Origin: Arthrobacter sp. ISL-30 | GTDB taxonomy: Bacteria > Actinomycetota > Actinomycetes > Actinomycetales > Micrococcaceae | DNA: 64,000 bases | Assembly: GCF_018613855.1 (NCBI RefSeq) | Contig: NZ_JAGGPK010000010.1 | Span: forward strand, 62,001 to 126,000 | Reading direction: 5' to 3' | Shown here: piece after piece, positions 47,651-58,869 of the stretch | Numbering within the stretch: the stretch's first letter is position 1 | How the letters are laid out: the number at the start of each line of letters is the position of its first letter | Position numbers and translations under genes: made by a program | Notes under the pieces: model-generated | The model's database searches: none | Seen by the model: the letters and a program-made list of their open reading frames with translations, nothing else | What the model was told of the DNA's origin: nothing

Positions 47651-48742
47651 ATGACTGAATCAGTGAATTCAAGGCCCAAGGCCACAGCGGGGGAGGCTGG
47701 CGCGGGCGAATTTCCGCATAGCATTCCGGGAGTTCGAACGGAAGTAGTCGTCTTCGACAGCTCCGATCAAATGGTTCAGTCGCTTGGCAGCCACGATGAG
47801 GCGCTGCGGTTTATCGAGGAGCAGTTTCCCGGCGTCGACTTCCATGTCCGCGGCAATGAACTGTCCCTCAGCGGTCCGCCTGCGGACGTCCCCCGCATCA
47901 TGCGGCTCCTTGAAGAGATCCGGGGCCTGGTGGCCAAGGGCACAATCATTACCACCGATGTGCTCCAGCAGCTCGTTCTTCTCCTCCGCACCCAATCGCT
48001 GCAGAATCCTGTCGATGTCCTGACCCATAACATCCTGTCCAGCAGGGGTCGCACCATCCGGCCCAAGACGCTGAACCAGAAGAACTACGTGGACGCCATC
48101 GATGACAATACGGTCATCTTTGGAATAGGCCCGGCTGGCACCGGCAAGACTTACCTTGCCGTGGCCAAGGCGGTGCAGGCCCTGCAGCTCAAGGAAGTCA
48201 ATAGGATCATCCTTACCCGGCCCGCCGTCGAAGCGGGGGAGCGGCTGGGTTTCCTGCCAGGAACCCTCAGCGACAAGATCGACCCTTACCTTCGCCCGCT
48301 GTATGACGCCCTGCACGACATGATGGACCCGGAGTCCATACCGAGGCTTATGGCCGCAGGAACCATCGAGGTTGCACCGTTGGCCTACATGCGCGGGCGT
48401 ACCCTCAATGACGCCTTCATTATTCTCGACGAGGCCCAGAACACCACGCCGGAACAAATGAAGATGTTCCTCACGCGCCTGGGTTTCGGTTCCAAGATGG
48501 TGGTCACGGGTGATGTCACGCAGGTCGACCTTCCGTTTGGTACCCGTTCGGGCTTGCGCATAGTCCATGACATCCTCGAGGGCATCGATGGGGTGAACTT
48601 CTCCATGCTGGACGCCGCCGACGTCGTGCGGCATAGGCTGGTGGCGGACATTGTGTCGGCCTACAGCACGTGGGACGACAAGCAACGGCTGCGCGCGAAG
48701 CATTCAGCGGTGGCACGGGAAAAGCGGGGGGATCACCAGTGA
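47651..48742 (+). CDS. phoH: PhoH-family P-loop ATPase
   Basis: A 363-aa PhoH protein, a DEAD-like RNA-associated ATPase typical beside ybeY. Walker A GPAGTGKT (about 160-168), Walker B AFIILDEAQNTTPEQ, and GDVTQVDLP. N-terminal KH-like segment GVDFHVRGNELSLSGPPADVPR. ATG 47651 is chosen; GGAGGAG lies 22 bp upstream, unusually far, and no closer in-frame start exists. A -10-like TAGGAT (47593-47598) lies ahead. The 282-bp gap to the GerMN gene holds nothing else clear. Confidence 0.94.
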   Translation: MTESVNSRPKATAGEAGAGEFPHSIPGVRTEVVVFDSSDQMVQSLGSHDEALRFIEEQFPGVDFHVRGNELSLSGPPADVPRIMRLLEEIRGLVAKGTIITTDVLQQLVLLLRTQSLQNPVDVLTHNILSSRGRTIRPKTLNQKNYVDAIDDNTVIFGIGPAGTGKTYLAVAKAVQALQLKEVNRIILTRPAVEAGERLGFLPGTLSDKIDPYLRPLYDALHDMMDPESIPRLMAAGTIEVAPLAYMRGRTLNDAFIILDEAQNTTPEQMKMFLTRLGFGSKMVVTGDVTQVDLPFGTRSGLRIVHDILEGIDGVNFSMLDAADVVRHRLVADIVSAYSTWDDKQRLRAKHSAVAREKRGDHQ

Positions 48743-49212
48743 GCATTGAGGTCAACAACGAATCCGGCGTCCGGGTGGATGAGACGCAGCTGGTGACGCT
48801 GTCCCGCTTCATTTTTGAACGCCTCTACATCCATCCCCAGGCGGAGCTGTCCATCCTGCTCGTCGATGAGCCGGCCATGGAAAAACTCCATATCGAACTC
48901 ATGGATGAACCGGGTGCCACCGATGTGCTGTCTGTTCCGATGGACGAGCTGACCCCCGGTACACCCGGCAAACCCACCCCCCAAGGGATGCTCGGCGATA
49001 TTGCCATCTGCCCGCAGGTGGCGGAAGTCCAGGCCAGGAATGCAGGACACTCAACGCAGGACGAGATGCTCCTGCTGACAACCCACGGGATCCTTCACCT
49101 GCTCGGCTTTGACCACGCTGAGCCTGAAGAAAAAGAGGAGATGTTCGGACTGCAGCGCGAGCTCCTTTCGGCCTTCCTCGGCAAGGATGCCCCCATGGAG
49201 ACCATGCAGTGA
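48739..49212 (+). CDS. ybeY: Endoribonuclease YbeY
   Basis: YbeY (157 aa) is the zinc RNase used in 16S rRNA 3' maturation and ribosome quality control. The metal site is LTTHGILHLLGFDH (HGxLHLxGxDH) and the core has EPGATDVLSVPMDE, LGDIAICPQVA. GTG 48739 overlaps the phoH stop by 4 bp (GTGA) behind GGGGGGAT; the frame opens earlier but within phoH. Its own stop overlaps the next gene. Confidence 0.97.
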   Translation: MSIEVNNESGVRVDETQLVTLSRFIFERLYIHPQAELSILLVDEPAMEKLHIELMDEPGATDVLSVPMDELTPGTPGKPTPQGMLGDIAICPQVAEVQARNAGHSTQDEMLLLTTHGILHLLGFDHAEPEEKEEMFGLQRELLSAFLGKDAPMETMQ

Positions 49213-50543
49213 CCCCGGCGATCCTGGTCGTTATGGCCATGGTCTTCCTGGGCTTCGTAGCCCTCTTGACCGCGGCGGAAGCTGCTTTCAACCTCCTGCC
49301 GCGCCATGAAGCCGAACAGGCGATCCTGAGGAGCCGTGGCACCGCACTGCGCCGCATCCTCGAACAACCCGTAGCCCACGTTCGTGCGCTGCGTTTTTGG
49401 CGGGTCTGGTTCGAGATGGCCGCCGCAGTCGCCGTCGCCGTCCTGCTGCACAGCCTCCTGGACAACGTCTGGCTTGCCGGACTCGCCGCCACCTTGATCA
49501 TGGCCGTCATCGGCTTCGTCCTGGTGGGGGTGTCACCCCGGCAAATCGGACGTGTCCACTCCGGCGGAGTGGTCCGCGCGACGGCTCCCCTCATCCGGTT
49601 CCTTTGCTGGATTCTGGGACCCGTTCCCAGCTGGCTCGTCTCGCTTGGCCGGGCCGTGGCGCCTGGCGCCCCGGGTGGCGACGAGGCGTTCTTCAGTGAA
49701 GAGGAATTCCGCGAGCTTGTTGACCGGGCGACAGAGTCGGACATGATCGAGGACAACGAGGCCGAACTCATCCAGTCCGTCTTCGATTTCGGCGACACCA
49801 TGGTTCGTTCGGTCATGGTTCCCCGGACCGACATGGTCTGCATTGAAAGCGGCTCCACCCTTGAACAGGCCATGGCGCTCTTCCTGCGCTCCGGATACTC
49901 CCGTATTCCCGTCATCGGAGAGAACGCCGACGACGTTCGGGGCATCCTTTACCTCAAGGACGCGGCGGCAGTTTTGCACCGTCTGGATCCACACAACCAC
50001 CGTCGCCATGACGTGGACTCCCTGGCACGTGAGGCCCGCTACGTTCCAGAGTCCAAACCAGTCAGCGACCTGCTGCGCGAACTGCAGAAGGAATCCACGC
50101 ACGTCGCCATTGTGATTGATGAATACGGCGGCACGGCCGGGCTGGTGACGCTGGAGGACCTCATCGAGGAACTCGTGGGAGAAATCGTAGACGAGTACGA
50201 TTCCGCGGGAGCCGAAGTAATTGAACTCGGTGACGGCAGTTACCGGGTCAGCGCCCGTATGAGCATCGATGACCTCGGGGAGCTGTTCGATATCGACCTC
50301 GACGACGACGAGGTGGACACAGTGGGCGGGCTCCTGGCGAAGGCGCTGGGTCGCGTCCCGATCGTCGGGAGCACGGTTGAAGTCAGCGGCGTCTCGCTAA
50401 AAGCCGATAGGCTGGAGGGTCGTCGGAACCGGGTCAGCCATATTATTGCGGCAGCCATTCCAAAGGAAGACACTGACTTTGAAGAGCTTCTTGACGAGGC
50501 AGACACAACGCAACAGGGAGTTCCACGTGAGCAAGCAGAATAA
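49209..50543 (+). CDS. CNNM/CorC-type hemolysin family protein with CBS domains
   Basis: A 444-aa protein: DUF21/CNNM membrane domain with three or four helices ([21 protein letters not shown] at the start), then a CBS pair ([20 protein letters not shown] and [32 protein letters not shown]), and a CorC_HlyC domain ([18 protein letters not shown]). Family members are linked to Mg2+/Co2+ efflux. GTG 49209 overlaps the ybeY stop; the 3' end overlaps era by 17 bp, so phoH-ybeY-CBS-era is one operon. Confidence 0.93.
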   Translation: MTPAILVVMAMVFLGFVALLTAAEAAFNLLPRHEAEQAILRSRGTALRRILEQPVAHVRALRFWRVWFEMAAAVAVAVLLHSLLDNVWLAGLAATLIMAVIGFVLVGVSPRQIGRVHSGGVVRATAPLIRFLCWILGPVPSWLVSLGRAVAPGAPGGDEAFFSEEEFRELVDRATESDMIEDNEAELIQSVFDFGDTMVRSVMVPRTDMVCIESGSTLEQAMALFLRSGYSRIPVIGENADDVRGILYLKDAAAVLHRLDPHNHRRHDVDSLAREARYVPESKPVSDLLRELQKESTHVAIVIDEYGGTAGLVTLEDLIEELVGEIVDEYDSAGAEVIELGDGSYRVSARMSIDDLGELFDIDLDDDEVDTVGGLLAKALGRVPIVGSTVEVSGVSLKADRLEGRRNRVSHIIAAAIPKEDTDFEELLDEADTTQQGVPREQAE

Positions 50544-51489
50544 GAAGCACGACGCCGAAGAGGACTTCGGCGGCTTCCGCGCCGGTTTTTCGGTGCTGGT
50601 CGGCAGGCCGAATGCAGGCAAGTCGACGCTCACCAACGCCCTCGTTGGCCAGAAGGTGGCGATCACTTCCGCAAAACCCCAAACCACGCGGCACACTATC
50701 CGTGGCATCGTCCACCGCGAGGATGCCCAGCTGATCCTGGTGGACACCCCTGGCCTCCACCGCCCCCGCACCCTCCTCGGAAAGCGCCTGAACGACCTCG
50801 TTGCAGACACACTCGCCGAAGTGGATGCCATCGGATTTTGCCTGCCGGCAAACGAAAAGATCGGACCCGGCGACAGGTTCATTGCAGCCCAGCTCGCCGG
50901 CGTCGGCCGAAAGCCGATCATCGCCATCGTCACCAAGACCGACCTCGTGGACCGCCAGGCGCTGACAGAGCAGCTCATCGCCGTCGACGAACTCGGGCGG
51001 GAGGTTATGGGCGGCGAGGGCTTCAGTGATGTGGTCCCGGTTTCCGCCAGCGATGGATTCCAGGTCTCCACCGTGGCCGATGTCCTCATCAAGCACATGC
51101 CGCCGTCGCCGCCGTTGTATCCGGATGGCGAACTCACGGATGAACCCGAAGCCGTCATGGTTGCCGAACTAATCCGCGAGGCGGCCCTCGAAGGCGTGCG
51201 GGACGAGCTTCCCCACTCGCTGGCCGTCGTCGTCGAGGAGATCGTGCCTCGCGAAGGCCGAACCGAAGACAATCCCCTGCTTGATGTCCGCGTGAACCTC
51301 TACGTGGAAAGGCCCTCGCAGAAGGCCATCATCATTGGCAAGGGCGGCAGCCGCCTCCGGGAAGTCGGGACCAACGCGAGGAAGGGCATTGAGGCACTCC
51401 TGGGCACCCGCATTTACCTTGACCTCCATGTAAAGGTTGCCAAGGACTGGCAGCGGGACCCCAAGCAGCTCGTCAAACTCGGTTTCTAG
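50527..51489 (+). CDS. era: GTPase Era
   Basis: Era (320 aa) binds 16S rRNA during 30S assembly. G1 GRPNAGKST, switch TTRHTIRG, G3 DTPGLHRPRTLLG, G4 TKTDLVD, and the C-terminal KH domain (KAIIIGKGGSRLREVGTNARKGIEALLGTRIYLDLHVKV). GTG 50527 lies inside the preceding gene after AGGGAG; an apparent N-terminal extension to 50446 is not used. The 138-bp gap after era contains TAAAAT (51586-51591), a possible -10 for the next gene. Confidence 0.98.
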   Translation: MSKQNKKHDAEEDFGGFRAGFSVLVGRPNAGKSTLTNALVGQKVAITSAKPQTTRHTIRGIVHREDAQLILVDTPGLHRPRTLLGKRLNDLVADTLAEVDAIGFCLPANEKIGPGDRFIAAQLAGVGRKPIIAIVTKTDLVDRQALTEQLIAVDELGREVMGGEGFSDVVPVSASDGFQVSTVADVLIKHMPPSPPLYPDGELTDEPEAVMVAELIREAALEGVRDELPHSLAVVVEEIVPREGRTEDNPLLDVRVNLYVERPSQKAIIIGKGGSRLREVGTNARKGIEALLGTRIYLDLHVKVAKDWQRDPKQLVKLGF

Positions 51490-51627
51490 TCCCGTAATAG
51501 GCCCTTTCAGGGCAAGCTCTGCCTTCAATCAGTGCTTCAGCAAGCGGTTGAAGTGGCCAATGAGGGTTCTCCCAGTTTCGACGCCTAAAATGGCCGGAAC
51601 CGTGTTTTTCGAGGAAAGGTCTACCGA

Positions 51628-53190
51628 GTGGTGCGACGAAGTGATGCCGGCGCGACTGGAACAGGCGCAGGCTCCAGCGGGGCACCGGCACGCCATTCGG
51701 AGCTGAGTGGCATGGAGCCCGCCCGTCACATGAACGGGATCAAGGGATGGCCAGTCTGGCTCAAGGTCACCACCTGGGCGTCCTGCATGCTCGTTGTCGC
51801 CGGCCTCGCGTTCGCAGCCTTCTGGGTGATTCGTCTCCAGCTGAACATCTCGAAGGCACCCCTGTCCGCCGGAAGCGAGAAGTTGGAGAACACTAATGAC
51901 AGGACTGACCGGCTGCAGATCCTGATTCTTGGCTCCGACACTCGTGACGGCAAGAACTCCCAGTACGGTTCGGCCGAGGACTCTACGGGCTATGGCCAGT
52001 CGGACGTCATGATGCTCCTGGACATATCGAAGGACAATAAGCGGGTCAGCGTCGTCAGCTTCCCACGTGACCTGTTGGTCGACATTCCAAAGTGCATCGA
52101 CCATGAGAGTGGGCAGACGTATCCGGCCCGCAGCGGCGTGATGATCAATACTGCAATGGCCGAGGCAGGCATCGGGTGCGCTGTGGATACGATCAATGAG
52201 CTGACCGGGATGAAAATCGACCACTTCATGATGGCGGACTTCAACGCCGTGAAGGAGCTTTCCTCCACGGTCGGCGGCGTCGACGTCTGCATCAGCGACG
52301 CCGTCTTTGATCCGGATTCCGGACTGCGCCTTCCCAAAGGCACATCGCAGGTGGAGGGCGAACAGGCCCTGGCCTTCCTCAGGACCCGCCACGCCTTCGA
52401 ACTTGGCGGAGACCTTGGCCGTATCAAGGCCCAGCAGGGTTTCCTTTCTGCCCTGACCCGCAAGATCAAGGATGACGGTACCCTCGGCGATCCGCAGAAG
52501 TTGCTTCGCATCGCGGACGTAGTCACGCAGAACCTGACTGTCGACGATGGACTGGCCTCGGTGCAGTCGCTGCTGACCATAGGAAGCCGGCTCCGGGATA
52601 TCGATGTTTCCAAGGTGGCATTCGTCGCCGCGCCCACTCAGCCCGCTTCCCAGGACCCGAACCGGCTTGAGCTCGTGGAGCCCGAGGCGTCCCAGCTTTT
52701 TGCTGCCCTGCGCGCGGACCTTGACCTGACTTCCCCTGGCTCCACCGAGAGTCCGAGTCCCGCCCGTCCCGCAGATCCCACTGCTCCAGCCACTACTGCT
52801 CCGGCGCCGCCTGCACCGGCCTACGACAAAGCACTTCAACCAGTCGCTGTTGCAAATGGTTCAGGCACCCCGGCAAGGGCGCAGGAACTCCTTCAAACGA
52901 TCACCGGCGCCGGCTTCACCCGGGCCAGCACCTTCGCGGCCGCAACGGTGAACACCACTGTGGTCTACTATGGCGCAGGCTTTGAGGACGTTGCCAAGGA
53001 CGTCGCCGCACTGTTCGGCATCCCGGCAATCCAGCAGGAGGCCTCGGTGACCGGCGTCCAGGTCTACCTGGGAACCGACTTCACGTCCGGGACCCAATAC
53101 GGCCAGGCTACAGTTCCCAAGGACGTCGTGAACCAGACAGCCAGCGACGTCATCTGCCAGACCGCCAACCCGGCCTACGTCACCGGATAA
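51628..53190 (+). CDS. LytR-CpsA-Psr (LCP) family cell-wall glycopolymer ligase
   Basis: A 520-aa LCP protein: short cytoplasmic N-terminus, one TM (WASCMLVVAGLAFAAFWVI, about 49-67), LCP domain (about 90-300) with DVMMLLDI, VSFPRDLLVDIP, and the Arg-rich RTRHAFELGGDLGRIKAQQ, a Pro/Ala/Thr linker (about 370-400) and a C-terminal LytR_C domain (VAVANGSGTPARAQELLQTI). LCP enzymes transfer polymers such as teichoic acid or arabinogalactan to peptidoglycan. GTG start after AGGAAAGG. It is the only gene between era and a convergent peptidase. Confidence 0.93.
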   Translation: MVRRSDAGATGTGAGSSGAPARHSELSGMEPARHMNGIKGWPVWLKVTTWASCMLVVAGLAFAAFWVIRLQLNISKAPLSAGSEKLENTNDRTDRLQILILGSDTRDGKNSQYGSAEDSTGYGQSDVMMLLDISKDNKRVSVVSFPRDLLVDIPKCIDHESGQTYPARSGVMINTAMAEAGIGCAVDTINELTGMKIDHFMMADFNAVKELSSTVGGVDVCISDAVFDPDSGLRLPKGTSQVEGEQALAFLRTRHAFELGGDLGRIKAQQGFLSALTRKIKDDGTLGDPQKLLRIADVVTQNLTVDDGLASVQSLLTIGSRLRDIDVSKVAFVAAPTQPASQDPNRLELVEPEASQLFAALRADLDLTSPGSTESPSPARPADPTAPATTAPAPPAPAYDKALQPVAVANGSGTPARAQELLQTITGAGFTRASTFAAATVNTTVVYYGAGFEDVAKDVAALFGIPAIQQEASVTGVQVYLGTDFTSGTQYGQATVPKDVVNQTASDVICQTANPAYVTG

Positions 53191-53200
53191 TGTCACCCTG

Positions 53201-53239
53201 GTGATCGAGCCGGTCGAGATCTTCGACAGGCTCGACCTC
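53201..53239. repeat. REP-like palindrome between convergent LCP and peptidase genes
   Basis: Outer arms TCGAGCC (53205-53211) and GGCTCGA (53229-53235), inner arms GTCGA (53213-53217) and TCGAC (53223-53227). The sequence resembles the TCGAC-containing palindromic repeats scattered between convergent genes in Arthrobacter-like genomes. It can fold on both strands and probably serves as a bidirectional terminator. One copy in this window. Confidence 0.65.
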
Positions 53240-53246
53240 CGGGCTG

Positions 53247-55199
53247 CTACCAGATGTTGACGCGGTCCTCGGGATCCAGCCACATGGCATCATTGGGCGT
53301 TACGTCAAAGGCGTCATGGAACGGGGTCAGGTTCCGCGCAATGGCGTTGGTGCGGAATTCATTGGGGGAGTGTGGGTCCGTGGCCAGGCGGCGAATGGCC
53401 TCTTCGGGGCGGATCACCTGGCGCCAGCCTGCGGCCCAGGACATAAAGAAGCGCTGCCAGCCGGTGAAGCCGTCCAGGACGGGCGGTTCTTCACCATTGA
53501 GGCTGAGCAGATAGGCCTTATAGGCGATGGTCATTCCGCCCAGGTCGCCAATGTTCTCACCGAGGGTCAGCCTGCCGTTGACCTTGTGGTCCGGAGCCGC
53601 GTAGGGGGACAACGCGTCGTACTGGGAGACCAGCTTGGCGGTGCGTTCCTCGAATGCGGCGCGGTCCTCCTCAGTCCACCAGTTCCGGAGGGCGCCGCTT
53701 CCGTCGAACTGCGAGCCCTGGTCGTCGAAGCCGTGGCCGATTTCATGGCCAATGACGGCACCGATTCCGCCGTAATTGACGGCGTCGTCGGCGTCCGCCG
53801 TAAAGAACGGTGGCTGCAGGATCGCGGCCGGAAAGACGATCTCGTTCAGCATGGGATGGTAATAGGCGTTGACCGTCTGGGGCGTCATGAGCCACTTGTT
53901 CAGGTCCACGGGCTTGCCCACCTCATCGAGGTGGCGGTCGACGTCGGCGCTATGGGCCCGCTCGACGTTGCCCAGGAGGTCGGCGGGATCGATGTCTACT
54001 GCCGAATAGTCGATCCACTCGTCCGGGAAGCCGATCTTCGGCCGGAAGGCCTCCAGTTTTTTCAGGGCTTCGGCCTTGGTGGCCTCGCCCATCCATTCGA
54101 GGGAAGTGATGCTCTGGCGGTACGCCTCAATGAGTCTGGAGACCAGCTCCTGCATCTTCGCCTTGTGGCCCTCGGGAAAGTGTCGTGCCACGTAAATCTG
54201 GCCGACGGCTTCTCCGAGGCCCGCCTCGACGACCGCTACGCCACGCTTCCAGCGGTCCTTGTTCTGGGGAGTACCGCTGAGCGTGGTTCCGTAGAAGTCG
54301 AAGTTCGCATCGATGAATGCCGCCGAAAGGTAGGGAGCGGCGGAGCTGATGACGCGCATGGCCAGCCACTCACGCCACGTGCCGAGATCTTCGGATTCGA
54401 GCAGTGAAGCCGCGCCGCCGAAGAAGTCGGGAGTGCTGACCACCAGTTCGCTCCACTTGGCGTCCTCGATTCCTGCAGCCAGGAACCAGCCACCGAGCTG
54501 CGGGAACAGTTCCTGGCCCTCAGCGGCGGTCTTCAGGTTGTAGGTTTTCTGGGGGTCGCGCAAGGTGACGTTGTCCCAGTGATGCGAAGCGAGGGCGGTC
54601 TCGAGGGCCACAACCCGCCCGGCCGCGGCCTCGGCGTCGGGCATTTCCGCCAGTGTGAGCATGCGGGCGATATGGGCACGGTAGGCCTCAACAATGGGTG
54701 CGAACTTTTCTTCACGGTAGTAGGACTCATCGGGCAGGCCCAGGCCGCCCTGGCCTACGTAAAGCAGCACGCGCTCGGGGTTGCCTGCATCCGGGGCCGG
54801 GTAGATGGAAAACAGTCCCGCCACGTCGGCACGGAACAGCCGGCCTACCAGCTCGATGAGCTCGGCAACGGACTGCACGGCGGAGACCGAGGCCAGGCGC
54901 GCCCGAATCGGGTCCACGCCCTTGGCCTCCGCGGCGGCCTCGTCCATGAAGCTGCGGTACAGGTCGCCTACCTTGCGTTCGATCCCGCTTGCCTCAGGTC
55001 CCTTGGCTGCCGCTTCCTCGATGATGGCCCGGACCGCCAGCTCCGCACCATCGCGAAGGGCGGTGAACGTTCCTTCCAGCGGACGGTCGTCCGGAATGGT
55101 TGTGTTCTTAAGCCATGCACCGTTCACGTGCTGATACAGATCGTCCTGCGGGCGCACGTTGTGATCGATGTTTGACAGTGTGATCCCCGACTGTGGCAC
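53247..55199 (-). CDS. M13-family zinc metallopeptidase (PepO-like)
   Basis: A 650-aa neprilysin-type endopeptidase for oligopeptides. The zinc site is AVIGHEIGHGFDDQGSQFDG (HExxH) and the third ligand region ENIGDLGGMTIAYKAY; NAYYHPMLNEIVFPAAILQPPFF and the C-terminal AIARNLTPFHDAFDVTPND are also family signatures. No signal peptide or TM is visible, so it may be cytoplasmic. It is convergent with the LCP gene and divergent from leuA. GTG start. Confidence 0.95.
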   Translation of the reverse strand: MPQSGITLSNIDHNVRPQDDLYQHVNGAWLKNTTIPDDRPLEGTFTALRDGAELAVRAIIEEAAAKGPEASGIERKVGDLYRSFMDEAAAEAKGVDPIRARLASVSAVQSVAELIELVGRLFRADVAGLFSIYPAPDAGNPERVLLYVGQGGLGLPDESYYREEKFAPIVEAYRAHIARMLTLAEMPDAEAAAGRVVALETALASHHWDNVTLRDPQKTYNLKTAAEGQELFPQLGGWFLAAGIEDAKWSELVVSTPDFFGGAASLLESEDLGTWREWLAMRVISSAAPYLSAAFIDANFDFYGTTLSGTPQNKDRWKRGVAVVEAGLGEAVGQIYVARHFPEGHKAKMQELVSRLIEAYRQSITSLEWMGEATKAEALKKLEAFRPKIGFPDEWIDYSAVDIDPADLLGNVERAHSADVDRHLDEVGKPVDLNKWLMTPQTVNAYYHPMLNEIVFPAAILQPPFFTADADDAVNYGGIGAVIGHEIGHGFDDQGSQFDGSGALRNWWTEEDRAAFEERTAKLVSQYDALSPYAAPDHKVNGRLTLGENIGDLGGMTIAYKAYLLSLNGEEPPVLDGFTGWQRFFMSWAAGWRQVIRPEEAIRRLATDPHSPNEFRTNAIARNLTPFHDAFDVTPNDAMWLDPEDRVNIW

Positions 55200-55312
55200 A
55201 TGTACTCCTTCGGAACGACGTGTGCAGGCGGCTGTCCACCGCTGCGGCGTCTGAATAATGGACGATGCTTGAGGTGTTGCACTGTCATCATACGCACCCG
55301 TGTTACTGTGAA

Positions 55313-55360
55313 ATGGTGCGCGCAGGAATGCTTCTTCTTAGCTGCCGCGGCGAGGCCTAG
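55313..55360 (+). CDS. Leucine-rich leader peptide of leuA (15 aa)
   Basis: A short ORF encodes M-V-R-A-G-M-L-L-L-S-C-R-G-E-A and stops at TAG (55358-55360). Three leucine codons in a row (CTT CTT CTT, 55331-55339) sit before a hairpin that starts within the leader. TACTGT (55304-55309) ends 3 bp before the ATG and 6 bp before the following GTG, so translation is probably leaderless, perhaps from GTG 55316. Leucine leader peptides before actinobacterial leuA are known; the -LLLS- core is shared with the leuS leader here. Confidence 0.75.
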   Translation: MVRAGMLLLSCRGEA

Positions 55361-55396
55361 TACGCGATCTGACGCAAGGCCAACCCTCGCTGCGGA
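55345..55396 (+). promoter_or_regulatory. Attenuator-like structure before leuA
   Basis: CCGCGGCGAGG (55345-55355, in the leader ORF) pairs with CCTCGCTGCGG (55386-55396), 11 bp with one G-T pair; then AGTTTGTGTT. The long loop holds a competing pair GGCCT (55354-55358) with AGGCC (55377-55381), overlapping the first arm. A ribosome parked on the Leu codons would cover the 5' arm. The structure resembles an attenuator, but the U-tract is poor, so termination or translational control is open. Confidence 0.5.
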
Positions 55397-55432
55397 GTTT
55401 GTGTTGCCCGGCCTACCTTGAACAAAGATTGA

Positions 55433-57190
<1,758 letters not shown>

Positions 57191-57283
57191 CAGCCCGCCG
57201 GGCGGCACGGGATGTCCAAGGATGTTCCGGCGCCGCCCAGGGAGGCAGGGCCTCTACCAGCCCCGCCGGTGCGAAGATTAACT

Positions 57284-58036
57284 GTGGCCAATCAATCGTT
57301 TGCAGCCCGTTCCTATCGGGACGATGCTGTTGTGCTCCGTACCCACAAGCTGGGCGAAGCCGACCGGATCATCACCCTGCTCACGAAGCATCATGGCCAG
57401 GTGCGGGCGGTAGCAAAGGGCGTCCGCCGCACCAGCAGCCGCTTCGGCTCACGCCTGGAGCCCTTCATGGTGGTGGACCTGCAGTTGGTCTCGGGCCGGA
57501 CCCTGGATATCGTCACGCAGGCAGTGGCCAAGGGTGCCTATGGAACCAGCATCGCAGCGGACTACGGAAGTTACACCGTTGCCGCCGCGATGACGGAGAC
57601 CGCGGAAAAGCTGACCGACGTCGACGTCGAATCCGGCACGGCCCAGTACAGTCTCCTGGTGGGCGCCCTCGCATCACTGAGCCGCGCCGAACATCCCGCC
57701 GAGCTGATCCTCGATTCCTACCTGCTGCGGGCGCTGGCTACGGGCGGCTGGGCTCCGAGCTTCACCGATTGCTCCCGCTGTGGCGCTTCCGGCCCGCACA
57801 ACGCGTTCTCCGCGCCGCTGGGAGGCATGGTCTGCCACTCTTGCCGGCCGCCCGGCTCTCCAGCACCTGCGCCCGAGACCGTTACCCTGCTGGCCGCGCT
57901 CCTGACCGGAGACTGGGCCGCGGCTGATACCTCCGATGGCGTGCACCGTCGCGAAGCGGCCGGCCTGGTGGCCGCCTACCTGCAGTGGCATTTGGAACGA
58001 GCACTGAAATCCCTCAAACACGTGGAGCGAAGCTGA
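57284..58036 (+). CDS. recO: DNA repair protein RecO
   Basis: RecO (250 aa from GTG 57284) loads RecA onto SSB-coated DNA. N-terminal OB fold: [43 protein letters not shown]-terminal zinc cysteines CSRCG and CHSC; the end is [21 protein letters not shown]. The frame is open to ATG 57212 with a low-complexity extension; GTG 57284 is preferred because the family starts there. It follows leuA by 93 bp and precedes uppS by 2 bp. Confidence 0.95.
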   Translation: MANQSFAARSYRDDAVVLRTHKLGEADRIITLLTKHHGQVRAVAKGVRRTSSRFGSRLEPFMVVDLQLVSGRTLDIVTQAVAKGAYGTSIAADYGSYTVAAAMTETAEKLTDVDVESGTAQYSLLVGALASLSRAEHPAELILDSYLLRALATGGWAPSFTDCSRCGASGPHNAFSAPLGGMVCHSCRPPGSPAPAPETVTLLAALLTGDWAAADTSDGVHRREAAGLVAAYLQWHLERALKSLKHVERS

Positions 58037-58038
58037 CA

Positions 58039-58869
58039 GTGGCATTCGGAAATAAAAGCAGGACCCTGCCGCCGCGAACCAAGCCGGTAGCCCAGCCATA
58101 TCCCCACCCGTCCGGTGCGCAACCTCCTGGCATCCCGGCGGAACTCATCCCGCAGCACGTGGCGATCGTGATGGACGGGAATGGGCGGTGGGCCAACCAG
58201 CGGGGATTGCCCCGGATTGAGGGGCACAAGGCAGGGGAGCCGGCCCTACTGGATGTCATGGCAGGCGCCATCGAACTTGGAATCAAGTACGTCAGCGTTT
58301 ATGCCTTCTCCACTGAAAACTGGCGGCGCTCTCCGGAAGAAGTCCGCTTCCTCATGGGGTTCAACAAGGACGTGCTACGCCGCCAGCGCAACCAGCTCGA
58401 CGACTGGGGTGTCCGGATACGCTGGGCAGGGCGGCGGCCCAAACTGTGGGGCTCGGTGATCAAGGAACTCGAGGCAGCCGAGGACTTCACCCGAGCCAAC
58501 GACACCTGCCACTTGACCATGTGCGTTAATTACGGTGGTCGGGCCGAAATCGCCGACGCCGTCTCGGCCCTGGCACAGGACGTTGCCGAGGGCAGGCTGA
58601 AGCCCGGGTCCATCACCGAGAAGACCATCCAGAAGTACCTCGACGAGCCGGACCTGCCCGACGTCGACCTTTTCCTGCGCAGCTCTGGCGAGCAGAGGCT
58701 GTCCAACTTCATGCTCTGGCAGTCCGCCTATGCAGAATTCGTGTTCCTCGACACCCTCTGGCCCGACGTCGACCGTCGCACCCTCTGGGACGCCGTCGAG
58801 ATCTACGCAAGGCGGGACCGCCGCTACGGCGGTGCCGTCGACGCCGCGAGCCAGCAGCATGGGGCCTAG
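58039..58869 (+). CDS. uppS: Polyprenyl diphosphate synthase (cis-prenyltransferase)
   Basis: A 276-aa cis-prenyltransferase making the lipid carrier for cell-wall synthesis (undecaprenyl or decaprenyl diphosphate). Motifs: [20 protein letters not shown] (catalytic Asp), [52 protein letters not shown] 58039 has GGAG upstream; the earlier frame lies in recO. It overlaps the convergent hydrolase by 4 bp. Confidence 0.96.
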   Translation: MAFGNKSRTLPPRTKPVAQPYPHPSGAQPPGIPAELIPQHVAIVMDGNGRWANQRGLPRIEGHKAGEPALLDVMAGAIELGIKYVSVYAFSTENWRRSPEEVRFLMGFNKDVLRRQRNQLDDWGVRIRWAGRRPKLWGSVIKELEAAEDFTRANDTCHLTMCVNYGGRAEIADAVSALAQDVAEGRLKPGSITEKTIQKYLDEPDLPDVDLFLRSSGEQRLSNFMLWQSAYAEFVFLDTLWPDVDRRTLWDAVEIYARRDRRYGGAVDAASQQHGA

